This document shows, piece by piece, positions 10,038-20,869 of a stretch of 64,000 nt of DNA. The notes under the pieces were generated by a model. The model saw only the letters and a program-made list of their open reading frames with translations, was not told the origin of the DNA and searched no databases. The stretch's first letter is position 1, and the number at the start of each line of letters is the position of its first letter. The stretch comes from Catenaria anguillulae PL171. Lineage: Eukaryota; Blastocladiomycota; Blastocladiomycetes; Blastocladiales; Catenariaceae. A program made the translations under genes and the position numbers. The stretch is from NCBI GenBank assembly GCA_002102555.1, contig MCFL01000017.1:420074-484073 (forward strand), written 5' to 3'.

Positions 10038-13000
10038 ATGAGCATGTTCCCATTGGACGCGAGCCGATCATCTGCGGGCAACAACCAACATGCACGAGCA
10101 TCTCCATCCGCACTCTCATCCGCCGCGCGACAAGGGCCTGGCGTCAGCGGGGGAGCTGGCGGCCCATTGGCCATGAATCATATGGATGCCAAGTCGTCCG
10201 TCAGCGGTAAACGTGTCGACATCAAGGGCCTGCTGCCATCGAATGCGCTCGAAAAGACTCTGTATTCAGTCGCTTATAACGTGACAACAGACACGGAAAT
10301 GTCGACACCGGTGACATGGGCTCTCGCAGTATGTGTTGCACCAAGCATGAGCGTGTTCCCAACCAAACAAGGGTCGACACTGATTCTTGACACTCTGCGG
10401 ACCACGTCATTGTAGATTATTGAGCAGCTTCAATCATTCACATTTCCGTTCTCCGCCAATCTGCATCCAGAAATGCCCCCAGCTCTCGAAGCACTGCTCG
10501 ACCTATTCGTCATTCCAAGCGACTATTTCGCATGGTCCATCACCAGCATTCTGTCCATTGTCATCGTGTTTGTCGTGCTCACGCTCATCAGTGTGGTTGT
10601 TGTGCTGACCAAGCGACGCAAGGTGCCCATTGCGCTCCTCCGCTTGCTGCGGTTCCTATGCGCCCTCATCATGAATGTGCTCAATATTCCCATCACAACG
10701 GTGCTCCTCTTGGGACTCAATTGCAGTTTGGGGATCTTACCGGGCATGAACGGCGTGTCATGCACAAGCGAACGACACATTCCGTTTCTCGTGTTCAATT
10801 CGCTTGCGCTCGTGGCCTTTATCCCACTCTTGTTTATCGGCGCAACCATTGTACGCTCATTCACCGAGTCTACCAAACAGGCTTGTCATTCTCACCGTCG
10901 ATTGCGCAGTTTATCGACACGGCACCAACTGCCAAAGAAAACCCGCTCGCCAAACCCGACGGAATGCTCGACGTTCAAAACATTTTTCTCCGTCTGGTCC
11001 TTGTCGCACTCAAAGTCTTTACGTCACATCTTCCGGGCATACCCACACTCGTATTCCTCGGCATTGGAACGGTTGGTCTCGCATGGGACGCCTGGCAGGT
11101 GGTGACATGCCACCCGCATTACGACGAACGCATGAATCAGCTTAGAGCCGTACGTTTTATTGTTTCATGATTGGTATTTGAGTCCCACGCAACTGACAAG
11201 CAACATGAAATGATGCAGGGAATGTCCACGGGCTCGTGCCTCGCCATGCTCACCACCTTGATACTGCACTTGACCATTGGCCAAAACACTGGCATTTGGT
11301 GGACCGCGCTCATTCCCGTGTCGCTTCTGGGCACGCTTGTCGGCGCGCTCGCATCCAAGGTTGCACTTTCGCGCTTTTTGCGCAAAACCATTACCGAGTG
11401 GCGCAAGATCCACAAGATGCACGAAGCGGCCGCGGCCGCCGCAGCAAAGCAAGGTTACCAGGTCCAACTTGATGCCAACGGGCGCAAAGTGGTCGTGCAG
11501 GGGCCTGTGGCGGGTCTCAAGCCGGCTACTTCGGCCGCGGATTTGGCGTCTCGCGTTCGGTCAAATTCCATGATGTTTCTGAACAATGGGAGCGGGGCCC
11601 GGGCTGGTTCGGCTGGTTATCGAAAGCAATTGGCGGTTGGAGGCGATGCCAATGCAACGGCAAGTGGGACAACGACGCTTGCGGCACACAAGTCGGGCAA
11701 CCGGATTCGATCGTCGTGTTCATATGAGCGGCATCCGCCGTCCTCGAACACGAGTACTCACGCGCATATTCCAGTCATGGCACCGGGAGCGGGAGGTGGT
11801 CACGGTGCTTTAGGAGGCGACTCGGACGCAGCTCTGGAGACAAGTGGGAAAAAGTCGAAAGATTCGTTGCCGCCGCTTCAAAACCGGTCGCAGGGAGGGG
11901 GGAGCATGGATTCAATTGACGCTTTTTTGGAGCATCGGCCACCCGTCAAGATGACTGTGTTTGACTCGCCACGTTCGGTTGAGATTTGTACGTTGTGAGT
12001 CATCAGTCATATCATAGGTTTGGTTCAATCATCCTCTTCCCTGTTCTCATCTCCTCATCTGCACAGGCGCGCGCGTCATGCGAGACAACCCATCGCCAAA
12101 GCAAACGTCGATGGTCTTGCAACTTCTCGAATATGGACTCCGCGAGTTCCCACTGGACGCTCAGTTGATGTTGCTCACGGCCGCCTACCTCGAAGGCTTC
12201 TTTGGCCAAGAAGGCGAGCAGGCTTCGACGCAAATCATGCAAGTACTCCAATCCGGCAAAATCGCAAGCCCACCACCCATGCACATTCGATTCCAAATAT
12301 ACTGTCGAGAGCGTCGTCTTCACGACCAGGGCAAGCATGTCCTCGACTCGGCCACAATAGACTTGCTCATGCACAAGGTTAGGCGCCACCATATCATGTG
12401 CTTGTGTGCCGTGCGTGATTTGTGGGAGGCGATTCGAGTTGGCGCGTCCGAGTCGGCAGTGATGGACGTCATATCTCGGCTGGCCAGGTACAAAGCCGTG
12501 GCAGAAAAGTGCTATCGGCAGCTTCTGGAAAAGGATGGGAAGAGCAAGAATGTGCTCCGCATGTATTCGAGCTTTTGCGCACTCGTGTTGGCCAATTCTG
12601 AGCGGGCAAATCAAGTCCGTGAGTTGGCTGAAGAATGTACGTCCAAGTCATCGTTGACTTGACCTGGTCCCATACGTTCTACTCACTTGAACATGTCGAC
12701 GCGCACCGGCAGTGGAAATAATGGAAACTTGCGCCCGAACAGGACTCGCCGAAAGCATGTATGCGACACGTGAAGCCACGACACATCACCATTCCACCGT
12801 ACCATTCCCAGAGCCCAACTACGACCAAAACAACGATTCGAGCTTCATTGTCAAGTCTGCTCCAATGCTGGACACACCTGTCATGCCACCACCACCACCG
12901 AGCATCATGCCACCCACTCCTCCGGCTATGACGGTCGAACGCCGAGTCTCTGTCGTTGGGCACCTCGCCAATGTTCAGGGCAGTGCAAGCTCGTTGCACA

Positions 13001-15366
13001 ATGAGACCAACACGGACAATGGCGAAAACGACACCAAGCACGCCAATCAAGTGTCCTTCAACTCACCCAAGCAACAAGACTCGCGAGAGTTTACCCACCT
13101 TCGCCCCAAACATGGTCCGAACACCGAGCGCACTCTCTCATCATGCACTCCTGTAATTGGAGCAGAGAACGACTTCCATCCCAGAGGTGACATGTTCCCA
13201 CAATTCCATTCCCATGTTGAACCCAAGCATGAAGACAATGCAAGTCCTGTCCGTGCCAGCCAGGGTGTATGGGGTGGTTCCCAGGCGTCAGGAGCGTCTC
13301 ATGCAAGTCACGCCGCCCGCAAGCGCGCAGCCAAGCGCCGGCTTCTCGTCGATCGAGTCGAATCGCCCCTCAATCAGTACCTGCTCATGGCTATCCCAGG
13401 ACTGCTCCTCGCGGGATCCATGATCCTTGGGTTTGTCCTTTTGCAGTACCTGTATCAACAGACAGGTGTGTTTATTTCGATCCAGTTTGAGTCGGCTCGG
13501 GGTGCGAGGATTGCAGCGCAGCGTGCCGCAGCGGCTGTGCGAGCGATGGTGCACAGCAATGTGGTTGGTTCCGAGGCTGGGTTCAGGGCGGCGTATGCAA
13601 CGGCCGAGTCTGCCGCAACGCAGCTGATGACGACGCACATTCCTGTGCTCTCGTCCTACTTCAACACCAAGTTGCCATTTGTGCCAGAGGTACGCTGTTT
13701 TCCTGATATCTGCTTCCCTACCTATTCTATTCAACAGTGGTCATGGCAATGACCACTCAAACATGTGCACAGACGTATCGCATGTACCTCAAGCAATCGT
13801 TTGCAAACGGAACAAGCGACTTTACTCCACTGGACGTCACAGCCCTCGGCGCTGTTGAGCGATTGACACACATGGCCAACTTGGCTCTCGGGTACTCTCG
13901 CTTTGGCCAACTGACCCAAGATGTTGCGAGCATGTTGCCCGAAATGACGTGGTATTCGGACAACATGGCCGACGTCATGACGGTCCTTCGGCAAATTATT
14001 TACACATTCCTCAAGGCATACGAAGTGATCCTTTCCACCAATACTACCTATGTGACAGCCACGGCATCGGTGTCGTTTTTGTGTCTTGTACTGTGTTTTG
14101 GCGTCGTGTATTGGGCAGTATTCAGGCAGTACTTTTTGGGCGAGTCAAGGCTCGTATCACTACTGCGCCAGGTCCCACGCAAGCCTGCTTCGTATCTGGT
14201 TACGTCGCTCGAGTACGTGCATATCTTGCATGTTCCCACATGCCCCAGGCGCCGGATATTTACATCTGCTTTGTTATCAGAGAGGAACTCGAATCTCTTC
14301 GTGACATTCTCGACGGTGACGATGCTGCCGCTGAATCCAATGAAGACTTGGACCTGCGTCTCGAAGCCAGCACTACCGCGGTCACAACCGGCTTGCGCAA
14401 AACATTTCTCCGCCGACGCCAAAAGTACTACTACGGCCTGTGGCTCTTCACTGTCCTGTTGGTCGTGTCGATGGCATCCATGTACTTTTTCACGCTTTCG
14501 GCTTTAAACAAGGTCGGAGATTTGCAGCTGCTGCTCAAGGCAAGTGACCGGCGAAACAACATGGGTCAGTTTGTCAGCTGGACAAAGGAGTTTGTGTCGC
14601 CTGCGCGATGCGTCTCTGAAGGTACCTACACTCGTCTCTCCTATACTGCCTCGCGAAAGTTGGTGTATTAATATCTCTTCACACACATTGATACAAACTT
14701 GTATACACAGATCAACTCGTTCGCGACATGCGCGGCAAACTGCTCGACATTGCTCGCGATCATGCCGTCCTCGCCAACGACCCGAGCGGGCTCTCGGCCA
14801 TGGTCCCAGAACACACCATCCTGCCGCGCAGTTGCGCTGCTCCCAACTCTTGCCCAGGTCTCGTCATCAACGCATCCATCGGGCTCACCCGCCAAGTCGC
14901 CGAGCTCAGCTTGAATCAAGCCATCCAGCATTTTCTTGAACTGGGCGCCGATGTTGTGACAGCCATGGCCACCAAACTTCCCGGGGCAAATTTGACCATG
15001 GCCAACCCAGACGCGTATCGCAAGTATTTGCTGCTCAACGCGCTCAGTGACGACGTGCTTGCTCGACTTGTCTCGCTCAACGCGGCGCTGTCCAACTTTC
15101 TCAATACACGCGTCCAGCAAAACATGACCATTACCGTCACGACATTTGTCACATTTATGGTTGTGCTGCTCGCTGGTGCCGTAATGCTCATGCACGTGGC
15201 GCTGCGTGTCCTGAGGCAAGAGTCGCGCGCATTGACGACGCTGCCGTTCATGTTGCCGCAGACGGCGGCCGCCATGGTGCCCGAGCTCATGGCGTTTGTC
15301 GAGAGTGGCGGGTTGCAATTGCGCAGTTCGGATTCCAGTGAAACGGTTGCGACGACGACAAAATAG
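10038..15366 (+). CDS. TmcB-like multi-spanning membrane protein with TPR-like region
   Basis: Nine exons can be placed: 10038-10328, 10416-10850, 10910-11149, 11219-11987, 12067-12636, 12713-13689, 13773-14212, 14281-14621 and 14711-15366. All phases agree and give 1572 residues. The N-terminal part has several membrane helices (VIVFVVLTLISVVVVLT; IPITTVLLLGLN; LAMLTTLILHLTIG). A helical repeat region follows the SVEICARVMRD junction (GLREFPLDAQLMLLTAAYLEGFF ... CYRQLLEKDGKSKNVLRMYSSFCALV), the hallmark of tiny-macrocyst TmcB/TmcC proteins. The C-terminal half has four or more further helices and an extracellular-type loop pattern. The family is large in Dictyostelium and early fungi; its biochemical role is poorly defined, with sensing at the membrane suspected. 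Six of eight donors read GTACG. The ATG at 10044 is an alternative start. Confidence 0.85.
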
Positions 15367-15566
15367 AAATACAGGAAACTTGTGTCGAGTCTTTTGGGCG
15401 TTGGTTTTGATTTCTGATATACATGCGAACGAATAGGCGATTCAAATTTGCCGCATGCCCTATGTAATTCGAAACGATATCCGGGATGCAAAGGTGGGCG
15501 AAACAGACGGAAACCGTCCCAGCTCAATGCATTGACAATCGACGGGCCAAAGAACAAACTGCACAA

Positions 15567-16078
15567 TCACTCCTTCTTTACCTCTCCGACCGCAGCGGCC
15601 GCCGCCTTCTTACGATCGTCAAACTCCTGCAACATGCCAATATCGAGAGGAACTGGCTGGCCAAGCCAAAGGGCATGAGTGGTGTGGTCTTGAACATCAT
15701 TACCTATGAGCATAAGCAAGTTGAGAAACTACGTGACATTGGGACTGAGGAGGGAGGATTGGAATGATGCATACCAGTTTGAGGATGAATCAAAACCGAG
15801 AGTGACCCATGGTTGAGGGCCATCCAAGGCACAAATGTGGCAAAGTCGGCCGCGTTGTGAATGTCAATTTCAAACATATTGTACGGGTGTGGGCCAATTG
15901 GACGATCCCACATCTTGCCGTGGTACAAGTGTGGGAACAGCTGCTGGGCCTTTTCCTTGAGTGCCATGGCTTCGGCACGTTGCTTGGCCGAGGATGGGAG
16001 CCAGTAGATGTGGACATCGTAGGAGGTGATTGGCTTTGGCCATTCGACCGAGGGGGCAGTTGTGGCGCTTGTCGTCAT
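15567..16078 (-). CDS. DOPA 4,5-dioxygenase family protein
   Basis: Two exons on the minus strand, 16078-15775 and 15703-15567, flank a 71-bp intron (GTATGC...CATAG) and give 146 residues. The sequence follows the DOPA-dioxygenase family throughout: YDVHIYWL near the start, then GPHPYNMFEIDI, FVPWMALNHGSLSVLIHPQTG and, across the splice, NDVQDHTTHALWLGQPVPLD. The conserved histidines of YDVHIYW, IGPHP, LIHPQTG and DHTTHALW are all present. In basidiomycetes the enzyme opens the DOPA ring to give betalamic/muscaflavin pigment precursors; in most fungi and bacteria the substrate is unknown. The length is normal for the family (about 110-170 aa). It lies tail to tail with the TmcB-like gene, with only 200 bp between stop codons. 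Confidence 0.88.
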
Positions 16079-16788
16079 TGTGAATTGGGTTGGCTATTGA
16101 CACGGCAGCTGAGGGATGTGTATGATATGTGCATGGAGTTGGGGACAGCAGGACACTGGCGGTTGTGGTTGTGGATGCTCGCTGGGGGCACGGGCGCCTT
16201 TTCAAGCACGAGCAATACGCCACCACATCGCGCTCCTAATCATGGCACCATCTCTCTGCCCTTGTCCCTGCTCCAGAAAGCGCTTGCCGCACTCAGTTCC
16301 GCCACGGCAATTGCGCGCCACCAGCGACTTGACCCGCCGCCGGACGCACGCGAGCAATACCTACCGGCAGCGCTCCCGGTTGTTTTGGTGAAGGACCGTG
16401 ACGGCCGCTGTTTGCACCGTTTTGTGGCGATGAGCCGATAAGAGGGCAGTTGGCGAACGCAACGTCACAGTCGCGCAGTACGACATATGACCTGCTCCGG
16501 TCACCACGGTCATTCAAGGACAGCTTGTCCGCAGCCAAATATCAATACATTGAGCTCCTCGTCCCAGCTGATGATACGCCCAATGTCTCGCGAGGCGAGC
16601 AGGGCATGTCGGGCGGGACGGATCGGCGGCAATTGTGTGTTTCCTCGGGAACAGTGTTTCTACATATTCACGCTCGAATGCAAGCAATGATATGATTCCA
16701 TGAAAGGCAAAGGCAGGCGAACCTGACGCATTCTTCACGGCCAACACACCTCCAGCCATTATTCCAGCACGACAAGACGACGACCTCC
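16079..16788. other. Intergenic region without a convincing gene
   Basis: About 710 bp lie between the starts of two divergent genes. Frames of 60-125 codons occur on both strands (for example minus 16293-16538 and 16514-16888), but none shows family features or a splice pattern like its neighbours. A small unrecognised gene is possible. Confidence 0.45.
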
Positions 16789-17396
16789 ATGTCATCCGCC
16801 GACACCGCCAATACAACCCCGATCGCGACTGCGTGTGCGTATCATATGTTCCCCGTCTTTGCCGTTTGCAAGTGAGCAACATTTCCAATCATGCCTTGAT
16901 CCTCATTCATGTATACACATACATAGTCGAACGCATGTGCCGCGCCGTCCGCGGCGGCAACCTCGATGCCTTTATGGAGGCGATTGCCTCGTACAATGGC
17001 GAGCCTGCACAGCTGGTTGCCACGGTCGACGGATCGGGCTCGACGCTGGTCCACCTCGCAGCGCAATACGCCAACCCGGCACTCCTCGAAATGCTCGTCA
17101 CCATGGACCCGTCGCTCAACATCAAGGCGCTCGTCAACAAGCCCGAGCAGACGGCCGAGCGCAACACGCCGTTGCATTTGGCGGCCAATCCACGCGTCCA
17201 TGATGAGCCGTCTGCGCTCGAGTGCGTGCAATTGCTTCTGTCAAAAGGAGCCAATGCAAAGGCAAGGAATGCAGCGGGAGATCGGCCAGGAGATGACTCG
17301 CCGTTTGCAAAAGTGCGGGCCGTCATCCGGCAGCAGGCGGCCGTGTCGGCGAGTGATTTGGCGGCGGATGAAGATGCATCATCGGATGATGAATGA
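16789..17396 (+). CDS. Small ankyrin-repeat protein
   Basis: The most likely structure is exon 16789-16834 and exon 16927-17396 around a 92-bp intron, giving 171 residues. Exon 2 is secure; the donor (GTGCGT at 16835) was chosen because it is the only nearby GT that keeps the frame into ERMCRAVRGGNLDAF. Two to three ankyrin repeats are visible: GSTLVHLAAQYANPALLEMLV and NTPLHLAANPR followed by ECVQLLLSKGANAKARNAAGDRP. The C-terminus is acidic (DEDASSDDE). Proteins of this size and layout act as soluble binding adaptors; the yeast ribosome-biogenesis protein Yar1 has a similar build, but I cannot show orthology. Confidence 0.8.
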
Positions 17397-18056
17397 GGAC
17401 ATGATCTGTGCAAATATCCGAGTTGGGGTGAGGTTGTCTGGTCATTTTGAGGGGTCACATACACACATGGCACGGTTCACGAGCTGGCTGTCCCCGCTGT
17501 GCCACACTTCTTGAACGAGGCGACCACCAGAGGCGACGGAACAGTCACAGCGCCACGGCTGATAGCCTCGGTAGGCTGTTGGCATGGCCATGGTATGCCT
17601 GCATACTTAAGACATGGAGTATGCATGCTGCATGAAGCCAAAGTCATTGAGGACAAGTTCATGCTATTTCTGGGAACATGTTCGAGCCTTGCAGGCGGTC
17701 ATTCTTGTCCACTTTTTTACTTTATGATTGGTGGCTTCAACACATCGAAAAAGTCATGACCATCTCCACATTTGAATATTGATTTATGTATTCGCATCAG
17801 AATTTTTGTGTATTTTTCTATGTTTCGATGGATCAAACTAAACGAGGCCCAAATTTAAATTTGGTCCGCAAAACTCGCTGGTCGAAAGCTCTCTCACTTT
17901 CCTCACTTTCGGTGTTTACGAAGAACGAAGAGTTCCAAAGTATATTGCACCCTCGACACCCGTCGGCCGTCGCCATTGCCGCCGTCACCACCGTCACCTT
18001 CGACGCTCCCATCAACTTGAACGTCAGCTCAATCACCTCACGGCCAAGGATTCGCC
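17397..18056. other. Intergenic, no gene seen
   Basis: About 660 bp between two plus-strand genes, AT-richer near 17760-17880, with only short frames. It presumably carries the terminator of the ankyrin gene and the promoter of the next gene. Confidence 0.55.
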
Positions 18057-20420
18057 ATGGGCTCCCCCAACAACAGCAACACCAACTCGGATGCTGAATC
18101 GGCAGCTGCAAACGGCGGGAACGGCCGTGACCACACGTTTAGCAGCAACAGCAGTCCTCGCCAACCTGCGACGGATGCGGATGCCATGGACGTGGACGAT
18201 GTGGACGCGCCAGGCGCTGATGATGGGTCAGACCGAGGCCACAATGGCGAGTGCGCAAACACCATCTCCGCCATCACGCCCAACACAGCGACCACCAGGA
18301 TCGCGACCGGCACTGCTCGGAGCGACACTAGGAGCGGCCGCAGCAGCCATAGCCCAGATGGATCCACAACCTCGGTGACTTCGTCATCTGTGGCATCACC
18401 GTCCACATCCATGTTGCCGCCAACAACTTTTGCTGCAGCCAAGGCAGAATCAGCCTCAAAGACCGTCACCAAATCCAAGGCCGAACTCACGTCTGCCTGG
18501 TCCAACGCCCTCGCCCAATCCGTATCCAAGAACCCGCTCACGGCCGACTTCGCGAGCACACGCGCGCCGGGCCGCCGCTTTTCGTCCGCGTATGTCCCCA
18601 TCGCTTCTGCCGCTTCGATCGGTGCTGCCGGTCCACCTGTCAAGGAAGAAGCTGCGTCCAAATCGCCCGCAGCATCCGCTTCGACCAACCCTGCAACACC
18701 TGCGTCGGCCACTCGCCGTTCATCCGTCGCTGTCATGTCTGGCGCAAGTATTGCTCGTTCCAGCAGCAGCAGCGCCACACAACAGCCGTCAAGCCTATCG
18801 TCAGTGGGTATTTACACGCCAGACGGCAATTATGCGCCCGTCCCAGCTGCTTCGGCTGCGTCCAAAACTCCTGATCTAGCTTCCACTGCTGCCGCGCCAG
18901 TGCCAGGTGCTGTAGCGCACAACCCGAATCGCCGTGCCTCATACCAGCCGCCATCATCGTCCGCGTCGTCAGCGCCCACCGCTGGGGATGCAAGCAAGGA
19001 TGCGCATGCGCTGCCGAGCAGGCTTCCTAGGGTCCCGCTTGACCGTATCAATAGTTATCAGCCTGTTGGCGCACCAAGAACCCATGCTTCGCCGGGCCAG
19101 CCGAATCCGGCCATTGCGGCCGCGGCGGCAAATTCCATGGATGCGTATCGAGCTTCCGCATCATCTGCTGGGACCGCCGCTTCGTCGTCTGTTGCTGCAT
19201 CGGGTCGCAGATATTCTCTTGCACAGGTGGACCACCGGGCACAACAACAGCAGCCGCAACATCGACTGGATGGCCCTTCATTTTTGATGGGTGCGCTTGC
19301 GTACTCATTTGGCACAATTTCATCACGGATTCTGACTTTTTTTCAATCAACAGGTGGTCCAAAGCCAACACCAATCGCGCCCAAACCAGACTCGTCACAT
19401 GCAAACGGCAACTACGCCACTCCCCGCGCACATTCCTCGTCAATGCACCCATACCCAAACCCACACACGGGCCACTCGCAGCCTCCGCCCACCAACCAAA
19501 TCAACCCACACGCGTACCCCAGTCCAATCGCCGCCCCACCCGCCCCGGGCCCACCTCCCGTCCAACCGTTCCCGCCACCTGCCCTCCCGGCCAATGCTCC
19601 ACACGGATCGTCCTGGACCTGGTTCCCGCCACCCACGCATATGCACCCGCCGCCCGCCGGCATGCAATACGCGTTTGTGTGCGGGTGGATTCTCATGCCC
19701 TTGGCGCCTTCTTCCACAAACACACAGCACGCCGGCCAACCGCCCACGCGCGCAACCAGTCCGATTCCGCCGCCGTTCCGGCCCGGTTGCACACAGTCTG
19801 TGTCGCCGCCACGTGGGATGCCGCCGGGCGCAGGTTTTAGTGAGCAGGGAAGGCAGCGGACAACGAGTATGTTGAAGCAGCTGCTTTTGGCGGATGGATC
19901 GGCCACGGCGGCCACCCCGGCACCGCCAGGTGTGCAAGCAAGTGGTGGGTCGCCGTCGTCGCTGCGCACGCTACTCACAACCACATCTGCACCTGGCGCT
20001 GCCCCCGGGCCTTGGCGGTCCGCACCCGCGAGCCGCGCACCGTCGCCCATGCACGGGCAGCAGTATGGAGGATATCGCCCCGGTGCAGCGGCGACAAGGC
20101 ACGCGCCGTATCCGCCGCCATCCGAGTTGCGGGCCATGCTGCTGAGCGGCCACGGGCCGTCGGGCAGGCGTGGGAGCAGTCCGTCCATTGGATCCACGGG
20201 CACGACAACAATCAAGGGATTGTTGGTTGAGAGTTCCGAGTCAGACAAGAATCCAGCAAGCAAGAAGGCAAAGAACCAGCCGTCTGGTGTTTCATCGGCG
20301 GCAGCGTCTCCCGCGTCTGGCAGCTCGCTACTACCGTTGGAGGCACCTGCTCGCCACGTCCCGGTGCAGGAGCAGGAGCAGGAGCAGGATGAGCTCGACG
20401 ATGAGATGGACGTCGAGTAG
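18057..20420 (+). CDS. Large disordered Ser/Pro/Ala-rich protein, function unknown
   Basis: The frame is open throughout, but 19291-19353 (GTGCGC...CAACAG, 63 bp) reads like an unspliced in-frame intron: it encodes an out-of-place hydrophobic FLMGALAYSFGTISS-type stretch and ends in a polypyrimidine tract. Spliced, the protein has 766 residues. It is low in complexity: Ser/Ala-rich to about residue 400, then Pro/His-rich (PPPTHMHPPPAG), with an acidic tail (EQEQEQDELDDEMDVE). One less biased block (SRLPRVPLDRINSYQPVG) could be a binding motif. Composition suggests a nuclear regulator or scaffold, but no domain is recognised and I assign no function. Confidence 0.75.
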   Translation: MGSPNNSNTNSDAESAAANGGNGRDHTFSSNSSPRQPATDADAMDVDDVDAPGADDGSDRGHNGECANTISAITPNTATTRIATGTARSDTRSGRSSHSPDGSTTSVTSSSVASPSTSMLPPTTFAAAKAESASKTVTKSKAELTSAWSNALAQSVSKNPLTADFASTRAPGRRFSSAYVPIASAASIGAAGPPVKEEAASKSPAASASTNPATPASATRRSSVAVMSGASIARSSSSSATQQPSSLSSVGIYTPDGNYAPVPAASAASKTPDLASTAAAPVPGAVAHNPNRRASYQPPSSSASSAPTAGDASKDAHALPSRLPRVPLDRINSYQPVGAPRTHASPGQPNPAIAAAAANSMDAYRASASSAGTAASSSVAASGRRYSLAQVDHRAQQQQPQHRLDGPSFLMGALAYSFGTISSRILTFFQSTGGPKPTPIAPKPDSSHANGNYATPRAHSSSMHPYPNPHTGHSQPPPTNQINPHAYPSPIAAPPAPGPPPVQPFPPPALPANAPHGSSWTWFPPPTHMHPPPAGMQYAFVCGWILMPLAPSSTNTQHAGQPPTRATSPIPPPFRPGCTQSVSPPRGMPPGAGFSEQGRQRTTSMLKQLLLADGSATAATPAPPGVQASGGSPSSLRTLLTTTSAPGAAPGPWRSAPASRAPSPMHGQQYGGYRPGAAATRHAPYPPPSELRAMLLSGHGPSGRRGSSPSIGSTGTTTIKGLLVESSESDKNPASKKAKNQPSGVSSAAASPASGSSLLPLEAPARHVPVQEQEQEQDELDDEMDVE

Positions 20421-20869
20421 GGATGCTCCCGTATTTATTTTGGGTCGTCTTTGCACTCGTTGCCTGTTTTGTGGTTAAGTAGCCATTTTAAAACCAAGTG
20501 CCTGGACCGTCCGAACTGGTTTCGTTGCTTCTTCCTTGTCTTAACAATGTATACTTTTCCATGTGGAGACGATTCGTGTTCAATGGTCCAAATAGTCGAC
20601 TTTGTTCGCAGCTGACACGTAACGCGCTCGCATCCGCGAGAAACGTTCCAAGTCGGTCATCACGAATTGGTGCTGGACGGAATCACCGATATCAACGGAA
20701 GATTCATTTGCAAATGAAGCAAACGCAAGACCCAGGGCAAACTGTACATCAGACCTGATCGTGCCACCGTGGCCAGTGCACTGTCTGGTCATTCGACTTT
20801 CCCACCCACATGCACTCATAGACGTCTGAACAACCTCCTGCATGCCTTGCATATCACACACACATCAAC
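20421..20869. other. Intergenic, no gene seen
   Basis: These 449 bp separate two plus-strand genes and hold only short frames. No repeat or RNA gene was recognised. Confidence 0.55.

Noticed and set aside
10851-10880. 30-bp intron in the TmcB-like gene
   Set aside because: Too short and leaves the wrong frame; extending it to the AG at 10909 gives a normal 59-bp intron and restores FIDTAP.
14154-14248. Alternative intron 7 of the TmcB-like gene (GTATCA...CCCCAG)
   Set aside because: It also keeps the frame, but 14213-14280 uses the locally common GTACGT donor and retains more family-like sequence.
15809-16441. 210-codon plus-strand frame
   Set aside because: Most of it is antisense to the DOPA-dioxygenase gene, and the remainder shows no family features.
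16514-16888. Possible small minus-strand gene upstream of the ankyrin gene
   Set aside because: One frame contains IISWDEELNVLIFGCGQAV, which looks protein-like, but no start and no splice pattern connect it to a complete gene.
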